Below the pieces are notes generated by a model that had not been told where the DNA came from, searched no databases, and was given only the letters and a program-made list of their open reading frames with translations. 64,000 bases of DNA from Parvularcula oceani (GTDB lineage: Bacteria > Pseudomonadota > Alphaproteobacteria > Caulobacterales > Parvularculaceae), in NCBI RefSeq assembly GCF_000733125.1, contig NZ_JPHU01000011.1:1-64000 (forward strand), read 5' to 3'. Of the stretch, positions 63,373 to 64,000 are shown piece after piece. Position 1 is the first letter of the stretch. Every line of letters begins with the position of its first letter. The translations under genes were made by a program, and so were the position numbers.

Positions 63373-63455
63373 GATGCCTCCGTTGATGAATGCTTCTCGC
63401 CCCCGCCAACGGATGGCAGGGGCGAGGCGTTGCGTCACGAAGGCGTGGGCAGCGC

Positions 63456-64000
63456 CTAGTAGCGGTAGGCTTCGCCCTTGAAGGGGCCGGTCTTGCTGAC
63501 GCCGATATAGTCGGCCTGCGCGTCAGTCAGCTGGCTGAGCTGCGCGCCGACCTTGTCGAGGTGGAGCGCCGCGACCTTTTCGTCGAGGTGCTTGGGCAGG
63601 ACATAGACCTTGTTCTCGTACTTCTCGGGATGCTGCCAGAGCTCCATCTGCGCGAGCGTCTGGTTGGTGAAGCTCGCCGACATGACGAAGCTCGGATGGC
63701 CCGTGGCATTGCCGAGATTCACGAGGCGGCCCTGGGACAGGAGGATCATGCGCTTGCCGCCCGGCAGCTCGATCATGTCGACCTGATCCTTGATGTTGGT
63801 CCACTTGTAGTTCTTGAGCGCGTCGACCTGAATCTCGTTGTCGAAATGGCCGATATTGCAGACGATGGCCATGTCCTTGAGGTTCCGCATGTGATCGGCG
63901 GTCAGGACATCCTTGTTGCCGGTCGCGGTCACGACGATGTCCGCGCGCGGCGCGCCGTTCTCCATCGTGACGACCTCATAGCCGTCCATCGCCGCCTGCA
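63456..64000 (-). CDS. ahcY: Adenosylhomocysteinase, C-terminal part
   Basis: The last 180 or so residues of S-adenosyl-L-homocysteine hydrolase; the 5' part is beyond the window. NAD-binding region [39 protein letters not shown] and the C-terminal [20 protein letters not shown], ending FKGEAYRY, are diagnostic. It converts S-adenosylhomocysteine to adenosine and homocysteine, relieving inhibition of methyltransferases such as CheR. Confidence 0.97.
   Translation of the reverse strand, partial: QAAMDGYEVVTMENGAPRADIVVTATGNKDVLTADHMRNLKDMAIVCNIGHFDNEIQVDALKNYKWTNIKDQVDMIELPGGKRMILLSQGRLVNLGNATGHPSFVMSASFTNQTLAQMELWQHPEKYENKVYVLPKHLDEKVAALHLDKVGAQLSQLTDAQADYIGVSKTGPFKGEAYRY

Overview
The window is a contiguous stretch of GC-rich (roughly two-thirds G+C by eye) chromosome from an alphaproteobacterium. 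Evidence for that class: a ChvG/ChvI two-component system fused in one operon to a truncated HprK, EIIA and HPr; FlaF and FlbT next to a short flagellin; a DUF4169 gene; a DUF934 gene between sulfite reductase and cysH; MotE-like and DUF6468-like motility genes; and CtrA-like TTAA-N7-TTAA motifs in flagellar promoters. The set resembles Parvularculales/Caulobacterales/Rhodobacterales types; genus cannot be decided from the sequence alone. I see no insertion sequence, prophage, CRISPR array, tRNA or rRNA.

Layout. 0-2.4 kb: end of an assimilatory sulfur operon (sulfite reductase C-terminus, DUF934, cysH), then rbfA and a small unknown gene. 2.4-6.8 kb: truB, two small unknown genes, and a pair of exported amidohydrolase paralogues, the second of which has lost its metal ligands. 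6.8-10.5 kb (minus strand): chvI-chvG-hprK-EIIA-HPr, a PTS-Ntr/two-component unit. 10.6-12.6 kb (minus): an ATP-grasp protein, pterin dehydratase and a sirtuin. 12.8-16.7 kb (plus): a DUF1036/peptidoglycan-binding protein, a HAD phosphatase, dapD, a MarR regulator and an NlpC/P60 hydrolase. 16.7-24.3 kb: DUF4169, a membrane-anchored cytochrome c, pheA, bioF-bioD-bioA, nudC, an unknown Cys-containing protein, and a winged-helix regulator coupled to a membrane protein.

24.4-26.7 kb carries the SRP RNA gene, dnaX and ebfC. In most alphaproteobacteria recR follows ebfC directly. Here recR lies at 62.4 kb on the same strand, and the whole interval is motility and chemotaxis: cheD, cheR, a FliM-like gene, motB, flgEKLI, fliG-fliP-fliN-fliF, fliL, DUF6468-like, motE-like, an XRE regulator, STAS-cheY-cheA-cheW-cheY-cheZ/T-like, a PAS-containing chemoreceptor, motA-flgF-flgG-flgA-flgH-fliL2, fliK-flgD, flgJ-flgN, flagellin-flaF-flbT, and flgBC-fliE-fliQ-flhA-fliR-flhB. 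It encodes nearly a full flagellum and a chemotaxis pathway, but I find no fliH/fliI/fliJ, fliO, fliD, cheB or flagellar sigma factor inside it.

The last part holds an unknown gene, recR, an acidic glycine-rich lipoprotein, and the C-terminal part of ahcY running off the end. The most interesting points are the dnaX-ebfC//recR interruption, a small CheZ/CheT-like phosphatase candidate at the end of the che operon, a FliM-like protein without an obvious CheY-binding peptide, the catalytically dead-looking amidohydrolase partner, and several clean palindromes in front of regulator genes.
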